The notes: a model not told the origin generated them from the sequence alone. 64,000 bases of DNA from Nocardioides okcheonensis (GCF_020991065.1 NZ_CP087710.1:1054001-1118000); one strand, 5' to 3'; shown: positions 26,559 through 36,282, counted from the stretch's first letter. Numbers and translations are program-made.

Positions 26559-27472
26559 AGCCGGTCGCGCGCGGCGCGGGCGGCGTCGACCTCGGACCTC
26601 GCCTCCTCGACCGTCTCCCCCGCCTCCTCGTGCAGCGCCTCGGCCTCCGACAGCTCGTCGTCGACCTCCTCCAGGCTCGCGTCCAGCGTCGCGATCCGGC
26701 TGCGCAGCTCGTCGATCTCCGCCCGCAGCTGCAGGGTGCGCGCCTGGAGCTTCTCCACGCCGCGGCGGGTCGCCCGGTGCTCCTTCTCGGCCGCCGCGAG
26801 CGTGGCCCGCGCGTCGGCCAGGCGCTCGTCGGCCGCGGCCCGGGCCTTGGCGTCGGCGTCGGGATCCGGCACGACGTGCAGCTGGGGCCGACCACCGGCG
26901 GGGTCCGGCGTCGCCCCGGGCGCCGGGCGCGCCGTCGCGCTGAACCCCAACGCGTCGGGGACGGCCACCGAGCCGCTGAGGTCGAGGTCGCCGAGGCCGG
27001 TGGCGGAGAGCGCGGTGACGAGCAGGCCGCTGCGGACCGCTCGCGCCGCGTCCGCCTCGAGCATGGCGGCGGTCAGCGTCGCCTCGACCTGGTCGGCGAC
27101 GGCCTGGGTGACGGTGACGCCCTCGGCCCGCGCCAGCCGACGGGCGGCGGTGGTCACCGACGCCGTGAGCTGGCGGCGCTGCTTGGTCAGCTCGCGCAGC
27201 TGGGCGGCGTCGAGGTCGGCCTGCGCGTCGCGCAGCGCGGCGCCGACGGCCAGCACCTGATCGACCTGGTCGGGGTCACGGCGCACGAGCAGGTTGACCA
27301 CCCACGCCGCGACCGACGCCTTGCGCAGTCCCTTGAGGCCGGCCGCGAGGTCCTTGTCGCCCGACCGGTGCTCCTTGACCAGCGCGTCGCGGGCCGGCGT
27401 GAAGTCGGGCAGCGGCAGCGCGTAGAGGTCGTCGGCGAGCTGCAGCAGCTGGTCGGTCCGCTCGTCGGGCAT
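26555..27472 (-). CDS. Coiled-coil protein, unknown function
   Basis: 305 aa, soluble. Residues ~1-60 contain LYALPLPDFTPARDALVKEHR and LKGLRKASVAAWVVNLL, a conserved-looking domain. A Pro-rich spacer (~180-205) precedes a long C-terminal coiled coil (~205-300) rich in Ala, Glu and Arg. Resembles actinobacterial proteins of unknown function. ATG has TAGGAT 6 bases upstream. Confidence 0.75.
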   Translation of the reverse strand: MPDERTDQLLQLADDLYALPLPDFTPARDALVKEHRSGDKDLAAGLKGLRKASVAAWVVNLLVRRDPDQVDQVLAVGAALRDAQADLDAAQLRELTKQRRQLTASVTTAARRLARAEGVTVTQAVADQVEATLTAAMLEADAARAVRSGLLVTALSATGLGDLDLSGSVAVPDALGFSATARPAPGATPDPAGGRPQLHVVPDPDADAKARAAADERLADARATLAAAEKEHRATRRGVEKLQARTLQLRAEIDELRSRIATLDASLEEVDDELSEAEALHEEAGETVEEARSEVDAARAARDRL

Positions 27473-27478
27473 GACCCG

Positions 27479-27484
27479 ATCCTA
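27479..27484 (-). promoter_or_regulatory. -10 box TAGGAT, leaderless-type promoter
   Basis: Six bases before the ATG at 27472. Confidence 0.6.
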
Positions 27485-27925
27485 GGGAGCGACGTACTCG
27501 ACCTCGGTCGGGTAGGGCGGCCAGGGGCACTCCTGGGTCGTCCCGCTGGGGTGCCACCCCCAGGCCGCGTAGCGCGTGCGGGCCCGGTCGTTGTCCGCGA
27601 GGACCCACAGCCGGCGGGCACCCGCGGCCCTGGCCCGCTCGAACCCCTCCCGTCCCAGCCCGCCGCCCCAGCGGTCGGGACGGACCGCGAGGTGCCGCAG
27701 CGTCGCGCCGTCGTGCGCGGTGAGCGCGACCAGTCCCCCGTCGTCCTCGACCACCTCGATGGTGACGCCCGGGTCGTCGAGCAGCAGCACCCACCGCGCC
27801 AGCACGTCGTCGTCGGGGTAGGGCAGGTCGCCGAACACGTGGGCCAGCCCGGCGCGGCTGGCGGCGCGCTCGAGGTCGCGCAGCGCCACGGCCTCGTCGG
27901 CGGTCGCGGGGCGCCAGGCGGTCAC
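27482..27925 (-). CDS. GNAT family N-acetyltransferase
   Basis: 147 aa. Motif A is LRHLAVRPDRWGGGLGREGFERA; motif B is DNDRARTRYAAWGWHPSGTTQE. The GTG start overlaps the stop of the arylamine N-acetyltransferase gene (GTGA, 27922-27925), so both are made from one transcript. Acceptor unknown. Confidence 0.82.
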   Translation of the reverse strand: MTAWRPATADEAVALRDLERAASRAGLAHVFGDLPYPDDDVLARWVLLLDDPGVTIEVVEDDGGLVALTAHDGATLRHLAVRPDRWGGGLGREGFERARAAGARRLWVLADNDRARTRYAAWGWHPSGTTQECPWPPYPTEVEYVAP

Positions 27926-28815
27926 GGCCGCCCCGCCTCCTCCCACGCCCGGTGCGCCGCGAGGGTGCGGTCCCACAGCCACTCCCACTCCTCGGGGGTG
28001 ACGTCGCCGACCGCCAGCAGCAGGTCGTCGACCAGGGCGGCGCGCCACTCGTCGTACGACGCCAGGTCCTGCTGGTCGCGGGTGTCCGGGGTGAGGACCT
28101 GGTGGACGAGCCCGCGGACGGTGAGCAGCCGGGGGCCGTCGATGCGCTGGGCGACGAGCACCCGCCGGAATGGCGAGTCGTCGCTGCCGCTCAGGGTCGC
28201 GTGGGCGGACTCGACGGCCGGAGCACCGTGGTCGCGCGAGGTGACGACGACGCCGCCGAGCACCCCGCCCGGCAGGTGCCGGTAGGTCCAGGCGGCCGGA
28301 CCCGTGGGGCGGCCCGAGGCCTGGGCGCCGAAGCCGGCACCGATGCCGAAGGACCAGCCGTCGACGAGGTGGTCGCCGCGGACCAGCGGGAGCGGCTCGG
28401 CGAAGCCCTCCCCCAGACCCGCGTCCGCCCACCAGTGGCCTCCGGGGTTGTCCTCGTCGGGGAGGCCCGACACCACCAGGACCAGGTGGTTGAGCGTCGT
28501 GCCCAGCTCGTCCTCGGGGCGGAACCACACGTGTCCGTGGCGCCTGCTGACCGAGAACCCGAGGCGGGTGAGGAGCCACTCCAGCGCGCCGTTCTGCTGG
28601 AAGCAGTAGCCGACCCTGCCGCCCGCGGCCGCGCGGTCGACGGCGGCCACGGGGTCGGCGGGGTCCGGCCGGCGCAGCATCGTGGAGAGGTTGTCGTAGG
28701 GGATCCGCGCGACCTGCGCGCGGTGCAGACGGCGCAGTCCGGCGAGGTCGGGCGCGGGGGCGTCGCCGAGCCCGAGGCGGGCGAGGTAGCCCTGCACGCG
28801 TCGTGTGTCGTCCAC
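27922..28815 (-). CDS. nat: Arylamine N-acetyltransferase
   Basis: 297 aa. The NAT catalytic triad is visible: Cys71 in GRVGYCFQQNG, His110 in LNHLVLVV and Asp131 in WWADAGLG. RIPYDNLS near residue 38 is conserved. Transfers acetyl groups from acetyl-CoA to arylamines and hydrazines; in mycobacteria nat sits in a cholesterol-catabolism operon, which is not the context here. GTG 28815 is preceded by GGAGGAGG. Confidence 0.9.
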   Translation of the reverse strand: MDDTRRVQGYLARLGLGDAPAPDLAGLRRLHRAQVARIPYDNLSTMLRRPDPADPVAAVDRAAAGGRVGYCFQQNGALEWLLTRLGFSVSRRHGHVWFRPEDELGTTLNHLVLVVSGLPDEDNPGGHWWADAGLGEGFAEPLPLVRGDHLVDGWSFGIGAGFGAQASGRPTGPAAWTYRHLPGGVLGGVVVTSRDHGAPAVESAHATLSGSDDSPFRRVLVAQRIDGPRLLTVRGLVHQVLTPDTRDQQDLASYDEWRAALVDDLLLAVGDVTPEEWEWLWDRTLAAHRAWEEAGRP

Positions 28816-28974
28816 GTCGTCCTCCTCCGTGCCAGCCCGGGTCGCACGCAACCTACCCCCAGGGGTGCGGAGCCGGATCCGACGTACCCGATATCGGGGT
28901 TGAGCGGGGCCCGGGGCGGTGTTGTGGTGAGGGAGGTCCCCGCTCGGGGGCTGCTCACGGGGGGGACGTACGAC

Positions 28975-29817
28975 ATGCACAGGATCGTTCCGGCCACGCT
29001 TGCCGCCACCTTGGTGCTGCTGCCGCTCGCGGCGCCGGCGACCGCGGCTCCGACGCCCGCGCTCGTCACCGTCATCCAGGCCGTGCCCGGCACGACCGTC
29101 GCCGTCGCCGTCGACGGACGGCAGGTCGCGCGCAACGCCGCGGTCGGCGACGTCCTCGGCCCGCTCGGCCTGACGCCCGGGCGTCACGACATCTCCTTCA
29201 CCGGCGCCGACTTCACCGTCGACTCCACGCTCGAGGTCGGCGGCGGGGAGGCGAGCGACGTCGTCCTGCACCTGCCGGCGGAGGTCGACGGCGACCCGGT
29301 CGTCCACTCCTACGACGCGCCCACGGGGGCGATCGGGCCCGGCAAGGCGCGGGTGCTGCTCGCGCACACCGCGACAGTGCCGCCCGCCGACGTCCAGGTG
29401 GACGGGGAGACCGTCTTCACCAACATCGCCAACGGGGAGTTCGCCGACGCCGACGTCCCGGAGGGCTCGATCGAGGTGGCCCTGCTGCCCTCCGGCGCCG
29501 GCGGCGACCCGATCCTGGGCCCCCTGGACCTGTCGCTCGCCGCCGGGACGCTGTCGATGGTCTACGCCTACGGCAACCCGCGCGACGGGTCGATGGCCGT
29601 CATCGCCCACACCGAGGAGCTCGCACCCGACGGGAGCGTCGTGCCCACCCGGATCGACACCGGGTCGGCGGGGATGGTGGACGACGCGGTCACCACGTTC
29701 GCGAGCCCGGCGACGCACGACCCGTCGCGGTCGCCGGTCGCGGTGGCGCTGCTGCTCGTCCTGGCGGCCTCCGTCGCCGCGGGTGGGGCCCGGTGGTCCC
29801 GGTCACGGGCCGGGTGA
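28975..29817 (+). CDS. Exported DUF4397 protein with C-terminal membrane anchor
   Basis: 280 aa. Signal peptide residues 1-28 (cleavage near PATAA), then two DUF4397 beta-rich repeats: [20 protein letters not shown] and [21 protein letters not shown]. The C-terminus has a hydrophobic helix ([16 protein letters not shown]) and RWSRSRAG tail, like a sortase substrate but without a clear LPXTG. Start ATG follows GGGGGGGAC. Stop overlaps the sortase start, which suggests a functional link. Confidence 0.85.
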   Translation: MHRIVPATLAATLVLLPLAAPATAAPTPALVTVIQAVPGTTVAVAVDGRQVARNAAVGDVLGPLGLTPGRHDISFTGADFTVDSTLEVGGGEASDVVLHLPAEVDGDPVVHSYDAPTGAIGPGKARVLLAHTATVPPADVQVDGETVFTNIANGEFADADVPEGSIEVALLPSGAGGDPILGPLDLSLAAGTLSMVYAYGNPRDGSMAVIAHTEELAPDGSVVPTRIDTGSAGMVDDAVTTFASPATHDPSRSPVAVALLLVLAASVAAGGARWSRSRAG

Positions 29818-30527
29818 CCCGCGGGCTGCTGACGGTGCTCGCCAGCGCCGTGGTCGCGCCGGTCGCAGGGTGCGCGGACGACGTCCCGGCTCCCGCGCGC
29901 TCCGCGGCGTCGGCACCGCCCGCCTCCCCGACCTCCCCGACCTCCCCGACCTCCCCGACCTCCCCGACCTCCCCGACCTCCCCGACCTCCCCGTCGGCCA
30001 GCGGCTCGCCGACCGACGGCGCGGCCCCGGTGCCGCCCGCGCGGCGTGCACCGTCCGTCGTCGTGGCCCGCCCTCCCGACCGCGCCGTGCTGCCCAGCGG
30101 GCGCACGGTCGAGGTGCGGGCGGTGGGCACGGCGTCCGACGGGCTGCTCGCGGTCCCCCGCGACATCGAGGTCGCGGGGTGGTGGCGCGGGGGCTCCCGC
30201 GTCGGCGACCCGTTCGGCGTGACGCTCGTCGCCGCCCACGTGGACTCGCGCACCCAGGGGCTCGGGCCGTTCGCGGAGCTGCTCACCGTCGGTCGCGGGG
30301 CGCGCGTCGAGCTCGGCGCCGGGGCGTTGCGCCAGGTCTTCGAGGTGCGGACACGCACGCTCGTCCCGCAGGGTCCGCTGACCGACCGCCCCGAGCTCTT
30401 CGAGGCCTCGGGCGGACGACGGCTGGTGCTGGTCACCTGCGCCCCGCCCTACGACGCCTCGCGGGGCGGCTACCAGAACCTCGCCGTCCTGACCGCCACG
30501 CCGCTCGGCCCACCGGAGGCACCGTGA
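29814..30527 (+). CDS. Class F sortase, lipoprotein-like
   Basis: 237 aa. Lipobox PVAGC (Cys20) suggests membrane tethering by lipidation. Seven SPT repeats (residues 38-58) form a spacer. The sortase domain has His142 in AAHVDS, Cys209 in LVTCAPP and Arg217 in SRGGYQNL, the catalytic triad. Class F sortases cleave LPXTG-like signals; their roles in actinobacteria are poorly known. GTGA overlaps couple it to genes on both sides. Confidence 0.88.
   Translation: MTRGLLTVLASAVVAPVAGCADDVPAPARSAASAPPASPTSPTSPTSPTSPTSPTSPTSPSASGSPTDGAAPVPPARRAPSVVVARPPDRAVLPSGRTVEVRAVGTASDGLLAVPRDIEVAGWWRGGSRVGDPFGVTLVAAHVDSRTQGLGPFAELLTVGRGARVELGAGALRQVFEVRTRTLVPQGPLTDRPELFEASGGRRLVLVTCAPPYDASRGGYQNLAVLTATPLGPPEAP
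29923..29994 (+). repeat. 9-bp tandem repeat CCTCCCCGA, eight copies, in the sortase gene
   Basis: Seven exact copies and a final CCTCCCCGT encode the SPT spacer of the sortase. Unit length is a multiple of three, so copy-number changes would alter spacer length without breaking the frame. Confidence 0.9.
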
Positions 30528-31567
30528 CCCGCAGGAAGCAGTACAAGAACCGGCTGCCCACGGTGCTGCCGCCCGCCCCTCGCCCCGCGCCCGCGGTGGA
30601 GTCCGTCCCGCCCGAGCCGGCGCCCGAGCCCGAGCCGGCGCCCGAGACCGAGCCGGCACCCGAGCCGGAGCCGGCACCCGAGCCGCCGGAGCCGGCGCCG
30701 ACGCCGGAGCCCGAGCCCGAGCCGGACCCCGCGCCGCAGTCCGAGCGCCGGCCCGAGCCCGACACCGAACCGGAGGCCCAGCCGGTCCTCGCGCCGGGCC
30801 CCGCGCCCCGCGCCACGCTGCTCTGGGAGGAGGACTCCGGGGCTCCGTCGCGCACCCGCACCGCGGCCGTGCTGCTGGTCCTGGTCGCCGTGGTCGTGGC
30901 GGGCGGCGTGCTCGCGGTCCGCCTGCTCGACGGGAGCGGTGGACGCGACGCGGCCGCTCCCCGACTCGACGGCGAGCCGACGCCGAGCGCGGTGCCCGTG
31001 CCTCCCGGCGGCTCCCGCGTGGAGGCGACGGTGCGTCCCGGCGGCGACATCGTCGTGACCCAGCGGATCACCTCGCGCACCCCGCTGCGCACCCTCTCGC
31101 TCGCCGTGCCCGACGTCGGGACCGACGCCGGGGCCGACGCCGGGGCAGGCGGCCCGGTCCGCGCGACCGACCTCAGCGTGGTGGCCGACGGCGAGACCGT
31201 CCCCGCGCCCGACCGGGTGACAGACCGGCCCGCGGAGGTCAGCCTCGACGGCGCCACCTCCCTGCTCATCCGCTACCGCCTCGTGGGCGCCGTGCGGGGC
31301 AGCGACTCCGCCCCCGGGCGCGCGCTCGCCCTCGCGACCGCGCTCGACGTGCGCTGGACGCCCGCGCCCGAGCGGGAGACCCGGGTCGTCCGGGCACCCG
31401 GGGTGCTGGCCCTGGCCTGCGCCCCGTCACCGGACCAGCCGCCGGTCCCGTGCGGGATCGCGCGGGGCGACGACACGTGGCACGTCGACCTCGAGGGCGA
31501 CGGCGTCGGCTCGCGGGTCCTGGCCCAGCTCACCGTGCCCGGACTCGGCGGCGGCGCCGCGGGCTGA
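30524..31567 (+). CDS. Pro/Glu-rich single-pass membrane protein, unknown function
   Basis: 347 aa. A short basic start (TRRKQYKNR), then ~75 residues of [12 protein letters not shown] sequence on the cytoplasmic side, one membrane helix (~110-128, [20 protein letters not shown]) and a ~210-residue extracytoplasmic domain with strand-rich sequence and two Cys (ALACAPSP and PVPCGIA) that could form a disulfide. GTGA overlap with the sortase gene. No family recognised. Confidence 0.75.
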   Translation: MTRRKQYKNRLPTVLPPAPRPAPAVESVPPEPAPEPEPAPETEPAPEPEPAPEPPEPAPTPEPEPEPDPAPQSERRPEPDTEPEAQPVLAPGPAPRATLLWEEDSGAPSRTRTAAVLLVLVAVVVAGGVLAVRLLDGSGGRDAAAPRLDGEPTPSAVPVPPGGSRVEATVRPGGDIVVTQRITSRTPLRTLSLAVPDVGTDAGADAGAGGPVRATDLSVVADGETVPAPDRVTDRPAEVSLDGATSLLIRYRLVGAVRGSDSAPGRALALATALDVRWTPAPERETRVVRAPGVLALACAPSPDQPPVPCGIARGDDTWHVDLEGDGVGSRVLAQLTVPGLGGGAAG

Positions 31568-31585
31568 GGCCGGCTTCGGCCCGGG

Positions 31586-32236
31586 TCAGTCCTCGGGGCC
31601 CTCGTCGAGCCCGTGCTCGATCGCCCACCGCGTGAGCTGGACCCGGTTGTTCATCTGGAGCTTGCGCAGGGTGTTCTGGACGTGGTTCTGCACGGTGCGG
31701 TGGGAGAGCACCAGGCGGGCCGCGATCTGCTTGTAGCTCATCCCGGTGGCGACCATCCGGAGGATCTCGGTCTCCCGCTCCGTGAGCTGGTCGCGCGGGT
31801 CGTCGGCCGGCCCGTCAGCGATCCGCCGGAACTCCCCCAGCACGAGGCCGGCCAGGCCCGGGGTGAAGACGGTGTCGCCCTCGGACACCCGGACCACGGC
31901 GTCGATCAGCTCGGCGCTCGAGGCCGACTTCACGAGGTAGCCGGTGGCGCCGGCCTTGATCGCGTCGAGGACGTCTCCCTGCTCGCCGCTCGCCGACAGG
32001 ATCAGCACCCGCGCGCTCGGGTCGTGCTCCAGCATCATGCTGGTCACCTGCACGCCGCTGTGGTCGGGGAGCTGGAGGTCGAGGACGACCACGCGCGGGG
32101 CCGCCGCCGGGAACCTCGCCATCGCCTCGCGGCCGTTGGACGCCACGGCGACCACCTCGTGGCCGGCCGCCTGCAGGTCGCGCTCGACCGCGTCGCGCCA
32201 CATCGGGTGGTCGTCCACCACCATCACGCTGACCAT
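31586..32236 (-). CDS. LuxR/NarL-family response regulator (MacR-like)
   Basis: 216 aa. Receiver domain with acidic pocket VVDDHP and phospho-acceptor Asp53 in VLDLQLPD, then the LuxR HTH LTERETEILRMVATGMSYKQIAARLVLSHRTVQNHVQNTLRKL. Probably partners the MacS-like kinase encoded 3 kb away. ATG 32236 follows GAGGACGGGG. A TAGGAT -10-like box lies ~32 bases upstream. Confidence 0.88.
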   Translation of the reverse strand: MVSVMVVDDHPMWRDAVERDLQAAGHEVVAVASNGREAMARFPAAAPRVVVLDLQLPDHSGVQVTSMMLEHDPSARVLILSASGEQGDVLDAIKAGATGYLVKSASSAELIDAVVRVSEGDTVFTPGLAGLVLGEFRRIADGPADDPRDQLTERETEILRMVATGMSYKQIAARLVLSHRTVQNHVQNTLRKLQMNNRVQLTRWAIEHGLDEGPED

Positions 32237-32266
32237 GTGACCCCCGTCCTCGACGTCGCGACGATC

Positions 32267-32791
32267 CTAGACCGCGTCGCGGGCCGGTGGGACGAACCGG
32301 CCGCGACGGTGCACGAGCGGGTCGCCGTCGTCGCCGACGACGACCTCGTCGATCCGGCAGGTCACCAGGCTCGACCAGCCCACCTCGGCCACCGACTCCA
32401 CCGAGAGGAGCGCCCAGGTGTGGGCGTGCTCGAGCCGTGGCCCGTGGTCGGTCCCGACCCACCCCGCCAGACGCCACGGGCCGCCGGGGGCCGGCGCGGT
32501 GCCGGCGAACGCCTCGGCCAGCCCGCGGTCCGCCCAGTCGAGGAGCTGCAGGACGCCGCGGCCGGAGGCCACCAGCTCCTCGGTCAGGTCGGCGTCGGGG
32601 TCGAGCAGCCCGAGCACGCGGCCGGGCTCGCCGCCGGCGACCATCCACGACGACACCGTGAGCCCCTCCCGGCCGGCGCCCGTGCCGGTGGTCCAGAGCG
32701 AGACCGTGCCGGCCAGCCGACCCCGCAGCCGGCGTACGGGATCGCGCTGGCCCTCGGGCTCGAGGAACGGGTGGCTGGTGTGGATCGTCAC
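32267..32791 (-). CDS. Flavin reductase-like FMN-binding protein
   Basis: 174 aa, split-barrel flavin reductase fold: RLAGTVSLWTTGTGAGREGLTVSSWMVAGGEPGRVLGLL resembles the FMN-binding part (key TVSSW). The C-terminus HRRGRFVPP is also family-like. Partner monooxygenase not evident. TAGCGT lies 6 bases before the GTG. Confidence 0.7.
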   Translation of the reverse strand: MTIHTSHPFLEPEGQRDPVRRLRGRLAGTVSLWTTGTGAGREGLTVSSWMVAGGEPGRVLGLLDPDADLTEELVASGRGVLQLLDWADRGLAEAFAGTAPAPGGPWRLAGWVGTDHGPRLEHAHTWALLSVESVAEVGWSSLVTCRIDEVVVGDDGDPLVHRRGRFVPPARDAV

Positions 32792-32797
32792 GTCGCC

Positions 32798-32803
32798 ACG
32801 CTA
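32798..32803 (-). promoter_or_regulatory. -10 box TAGCGT, leaderless-type promoter
   Basis: Six bases before the GTG at 32791. Confidence 0.55.
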
Positions 32804-32892
32804 GCGAGGCGCACGCAGGAGGACGAGTTGCGCCGTTGCGGGGTCACGGCACCCCGCGCACCCCTACGCTCTGGGGGACGAGGGGGCCGAGC

Positions 32893-35118
32893 GTGACAGA
32901 GACGACGACCGACCGGGTCGCCGACCGGCGGACCGGCAGCCGCACGACCGACGTCGGCCCCGGCCGCCGCGGACCGGCCGTGGCGGTGCTGTTCGCGTCG
33001 ACGTCCTTCCTCGGGGCCGGGCTGCTGTTCATGGTCCAGCCGCTCGCCGCGAAGCTGGTGCTGCCGTCCTTCGGCGGATCGGCGACGGTGTGGAGCACGA
33101 GCTCGCTGCTCTTCCAGGTCCTCCTCCTGCTCGGCTACGTCTACGCCCACGTGTCGACGCGCCGCCTCGGCGCCCGCTGGCAGCCGCGGGCCCACCTGCT
33201 GCTGCTGGCGCTGCCGCTGCTGGCGCTGCCGATCGCGCTGCCGGCGCAGGCCGCGCCCCCGGCCGACGGCAGCCCCGTCCTGTGGCTGCTGCGCACGCTG
33301 GTGCTGCTGGTGGGGCTCCCGTTCGCGGTCCTCTCGGCCACCGGCCCGCTCGTGCAGCGGTGGTACGCCTGGTCGGACGGTCCGCGAGCCGACGACCCGT
33401 ACTTCCTGTTCGCGGGCAGCAACCTGGGCAGCTTCGCGGGGCTGCTCGCCTACCCGTTCCTCGTCGAGCCGCACCTCACGCTGACCCAGCAGCGCGTCGG
33501 CTGGTCGGTCGCGTTCGGCGGCTTCCTGGTGCTGATGGCGGCGTGCGCGCTGACCGTCCGCCGCCCGCGACGCGGCGTCCCCGGAGCCGCGGCCACGCCG
33601 CGCCCGGCCCCTCCGTCGAGGGGCCAGCTGGCCCGCTGGTGCCTGTGGGCCTTCCTGCCCTCGAGCCTGATGCTCTCCGTGACCGCCCACCTGTCGACCG
33701 ACATCGCGGCGGTCCCGCTGCTGTGGGTGCTGCCGCTCGCCGCCTACCTCGCGTCGTTCGTCGCCGCCTTCGCCCGGACCGCGCGCAGCGTCCCGGCCCG
33801 CCTGGTCGTGCCGTGCGTGACGGTCGCGGTGACCACGGGGGTCACGTCAGCCCTCGGCAGCTCCCGGCTCGCGCCGGTGGTCGTGCTGGTCGTGGTGGCC
33901 AACGTGCTGTCGGTGGCGCTCGCAGGCTTCGCCGCCCACGCCCGGCTCGCCGCGAGCCGCCCGGAGCCCGAGCACCTCACGCTGTTCTACCTCGTGGTCT
34001 CGGTGGGCGGGGCGCTCGGCGGGCTGCTCAACGGGGTGGTGGCGCCGCTGCTGTTCGACGGCACCTGGGAGCACCTCCTGACCGTCGCCCTGCTCCCGGT
34101 GCTCGCGGTGGGCGTGCTGCCGCCGACCTGGACCCGACGACGCGTGCTCGCCGTCGCCGCGACGCCGGTCGCCGGCGTGGCGGTCGTCGCAGCGGCGCGC
34201 CTGGTCGTGCCGGGCACGGTCGACCTCGCGACCGGCGCGATCCTCGTCGGCGCGGTGGTCCTCGCCGTCGTCGTCGGCTGGCTCACCCTCCGTGCACCGG
34301 CGGCGCTGACCGTGACGCTCCTGCTCGCCTCGCTCGCGGTCGTCGTGGTGGAGGAACGGGCGTCGCTGCTCACGGAGCGCACCTTCTACGGCAGCTACCG
34401 CGTGCAGGAGGTGGACGGCACCCACCGCCTGCTGCACGGCACGACCGTCCACGGCAGCCAGTTCCTCGACCCCCGGCTCGCCGGGACCCCCACGACCTAC
34501 TACGCCAGCGACGGGCCGTTCGGCGACGCGGTGGCCGCGAGCGACGCGCGGGACCTTGGCGTCGTCGGGCTCGGCGCAGGGGCGATCGCGGCCTACGACG
34601 TCGACCGCGTCACCTTCTTCGAGATCGACCCCGTGGTCGCCGACATCGCGCGCGACCAGCGCTGGTTCGGCTACCTCGAGGACTCCGCCGCCGACGTCGA
34701 CGTCGTGGTCGGTGACGGCCGGCTCGCCGCCGCGTCGGTGCCGGAGGGGTCGTACGACCTGCTGGCGCTGGACGCCTTCAGCTCCGACTCGATCCCCGTC
34801 CACGTGCTGACCCGCGAGGGGGTGCAGGTGTTCCTCGACCGGGTCCGGCCCGACGGCGCGCTCGCGGTCCACATCAGCAACCGCGTCTTCGACCTGCGTC
34901 CCGTCCTCGCCGCGCACGCCCGCGACCTCGGCCTGCGCGCCGTCATGGGCACCGGCGGCGAGGGCCCCGGCGCGGTGCGGAGCGAGTGGGTGGTCCTGAC
35001 CCGGTCGGACGCGGTGGCCGACGACCTGCTCGCACGCGACCGTTGGCGGCCCCTGCCGACCACCCCCACGGTGACGTGGACCGACGACTACTCCTCGGTC
35101 CTCTCCGTGCTCCGCTGA
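32893..35118 (+). CDS. Membrane protein fused to a spermidine synthase-like domain
   Basis: 741 aa. About 12-14 membrane helices (residues ~30-510) followed by a soluble Rossmann methyltransferase-like domain resembling spermidine synthases: DLGVVGLGAGAIAAYD, FFEIDPVV and YDLLALDAFSSDSIPVHVLT. Such fusions are common in bacteria; polyamine synthesis is not proven. The start GTG at 32893 follows GAGGGGG; TACGCT at ~32865 may be its -10. Confidence 0.8.
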   Translation: MTETTTDRVADRRTGSRTTDVGPGRRGPAVAVLFASTSFLGAGLLFMVQPLAAKLVLPSFGGSATVWSTSSLLFQVLLLLGYVYAHVSTRRLGARWQPRAHLLLLALPLLALPIALPAQAAPPADGSPVLWLLRTLVLLVGLPFAVLSATGPLVQRWYAWSDGPRADDPYFLFAGSNLGSFAGLLAYPFLVEPHLTLTQQRVGWSVAFGGFLVLMAACALTVRRPRRGVPGAAATPRPAPPSRGQLARWCLWAFLPSSLMLSVTAHLSTDIAAVPLLWVLPLAAYLASFVAAFARTARSVPARLVVPCVTVAVTTGVTSALGSSRLAPVVVLVVVANVLSVALAGFAAHARLAASRPEPEHLTLFYLVVSVGGALGGLLNGVVAPLLFDGTWEHLLTVALLPVLAVGVLPPTWTRRRVLAVAATPVAGVAVVAAARLVVPGTVDLATGAILVGAVVLAVVVGWLTLRAPAALTVTLLLASLAVVVVEERASLLTERTFYGSYRVQEVDGTHRLLHGTTVHGSQFLDPRLAGTPTTYYASDGPFGDAVAASDARDLGVVGLGAGAIAAYDVDRVTFFEIDPVVADIARDQRWFGYLEDSAADVDVVVGDGRLAAASVPEGSYDLLALDAFSSDSIPVHVLTREGVQVFLDRVRPDGALAVHISNRVFDLRPVLAAHARDLGLRAVMGTGGEGPGAVRSEWVVLTRSDAVADDLLARDRWRPLPTTPTVTWTDDYSSVLSVLR

Positions 35119-35122
35119 CGCC

Positions 35123-36196
35123 TCAGGCCGGTCCGCCGACCGGGACGGTCAGCTCCCACTCGGTCCCCCACGACCCGCTGTCGACGCGCGCGCTCCCGCC
35201 GATCTCCTCGACCCGGCCGCGGATCGAGGAGGCGACCCCGAGGCGCCCGTCCGCCGCCGCACGCTCGAGCCGCCCGGGCGCGATGCCGGGACCGTCGTCG
35301 CGCACGGAGACCGTCACCTCGTCGGGGCCGGCCTGGGCCAGCACCCACGCCGACGCGTCGGGGCCGGCGTGCGCCAGGACGTTGTCGAGGCACGCGCGCA
35401 CGGCGGCCACCGTCTCGCCGGCCACCCGGGCGTCGACGAGCACCGCCGTGCCGGGCGTGGCGACGTCGACCCGCACCGGGTGCGCGGTGGCCATCGCCTC
35501 CAGCGCACCGGCGAGGTCGACCCGACCGCCGGGCGCGTCCGGAACGGTGTCCTGCTGGCGGATGAGGGAGCGCAGCCCGCGCTCCTGCTCGCCGGCCAGC
35601 CGGGCGAGCTCGGCCCACTCGCCACCGGCCGCGGCGCCGCGGCGCTGGGTCATCGCGAGCACCTGCAGGACCCCGTCGTGCACGGCGCGCGCCAGCCGGG
35701 TGCGCTCCTCGGCGGCCGCCGCCGCCCGCTCGGCGGCGTCCCGCTCGCGCGCCATCCGCTGCAGCGACTCGCACATGAAGCCGACGATCGGACCGCCGAT
35801 GAGGATGAGGAACGTGTTGCCGTAGTTGCCCTGGTCGACGTCCGAGCGCGGCAGCAGGTCGAACGCCGCGATGAGGGCCGACGCCACCAACCCGCCGCGC
35901 CAGTGCCAGTGGATCGCCCACGCGAAGAGGGCCCCCATCACGTAGAACCCGGGGACGGTGGCGTTGAAGTCCGGCGACTTCACCCACGGGGTGACGGCGA
36001 GCGCGGCCAGCACCACGGCCAGGTCGGCCACGAGCAGCGCCGGCGTCCGGCGCGGCCGGTCGCGGTAGAGCCAGATCGCCGCGCCCGTCCACGCGGCGAG
36101 CAGCACCACCACGAGCAGGCCGACCGTCGGGTGGTCGAAGTTGTCGCGGCGGTAGGCGTTGAGGCCCACCATGTTGACCGTCACCACCACCCGCAC
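35123..36196 (-). CDS. macS: MacS family sensor histidine kinase
   Basis: 357 aa from GTG 36196. Several N-terminal membrane helices, HisKA_3-type dimerisation with phospho-His in ARAVHDGVLQVLAM, and an HATPase with CLDNVLAHAG (N box) and VRDDGPGIAPG. The true start is probably upstream: the in-frame sequence continues to a CTG at 36286 that overlaps the stop of plsC (CTGA) and completes helix 1. Likely partner is the LuxR regulator at 31586-32236. Ends 4 bases from the convergent spermidine synthase-like gene. Confidence 0.85.
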   Translation of the reverse strand: MRVVVTVNMVGLNAYRRDNFDHPTVGLLVVVLLAAWTGAAIWLYRDRPRRTPALLVADLAVVLAALAVTPWVKSPDFNATVPGFYVMGALFAWAIHWHWRGGLVASALIAAFDLLPRSDVDQGNYGNTFLILIGGPIVGFMCESLQRMARERDAAERAAAAAEERTRLARAVHDGVLQVLAMTQRRGAAAGGEWAELARLAGEQERGLRSLIRQQDTVPDAPGGRVDLAGALEAMATAHPVRVDVATPGTAVLVDARVAGETVAAVRACLDNVLAHAGPDASAWVLAQAGPDEVTVSVRDDGPGIAPGRLERAAADGRLGVASSIRGRVEEIGGSARVDSGSWGTEWELTVPVGGPA

Positions 36197-36282
36197 GATC
36201 GCGAGGGCCGCGTGCAGCCGGTCCTCGACGGCGAGCGCCGAGTCGGCGCGCGGAGCCGCGGCCGACGGCGTCGTCGGGGCGC

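Noticed and set aside
29923..29994. Tandem repeats as a possible CRISPR array
   Set aside because: Contiguous 9-bp units without spacers, coding for an SPT linker.
30524..30830. PE-rich stretch as a mycobacterial PE/PPE protein
   Set aside because: It is a PEPAPEPE charged linker, without the PE helix-turn-helix fold or YxxxD/E secretion motif.
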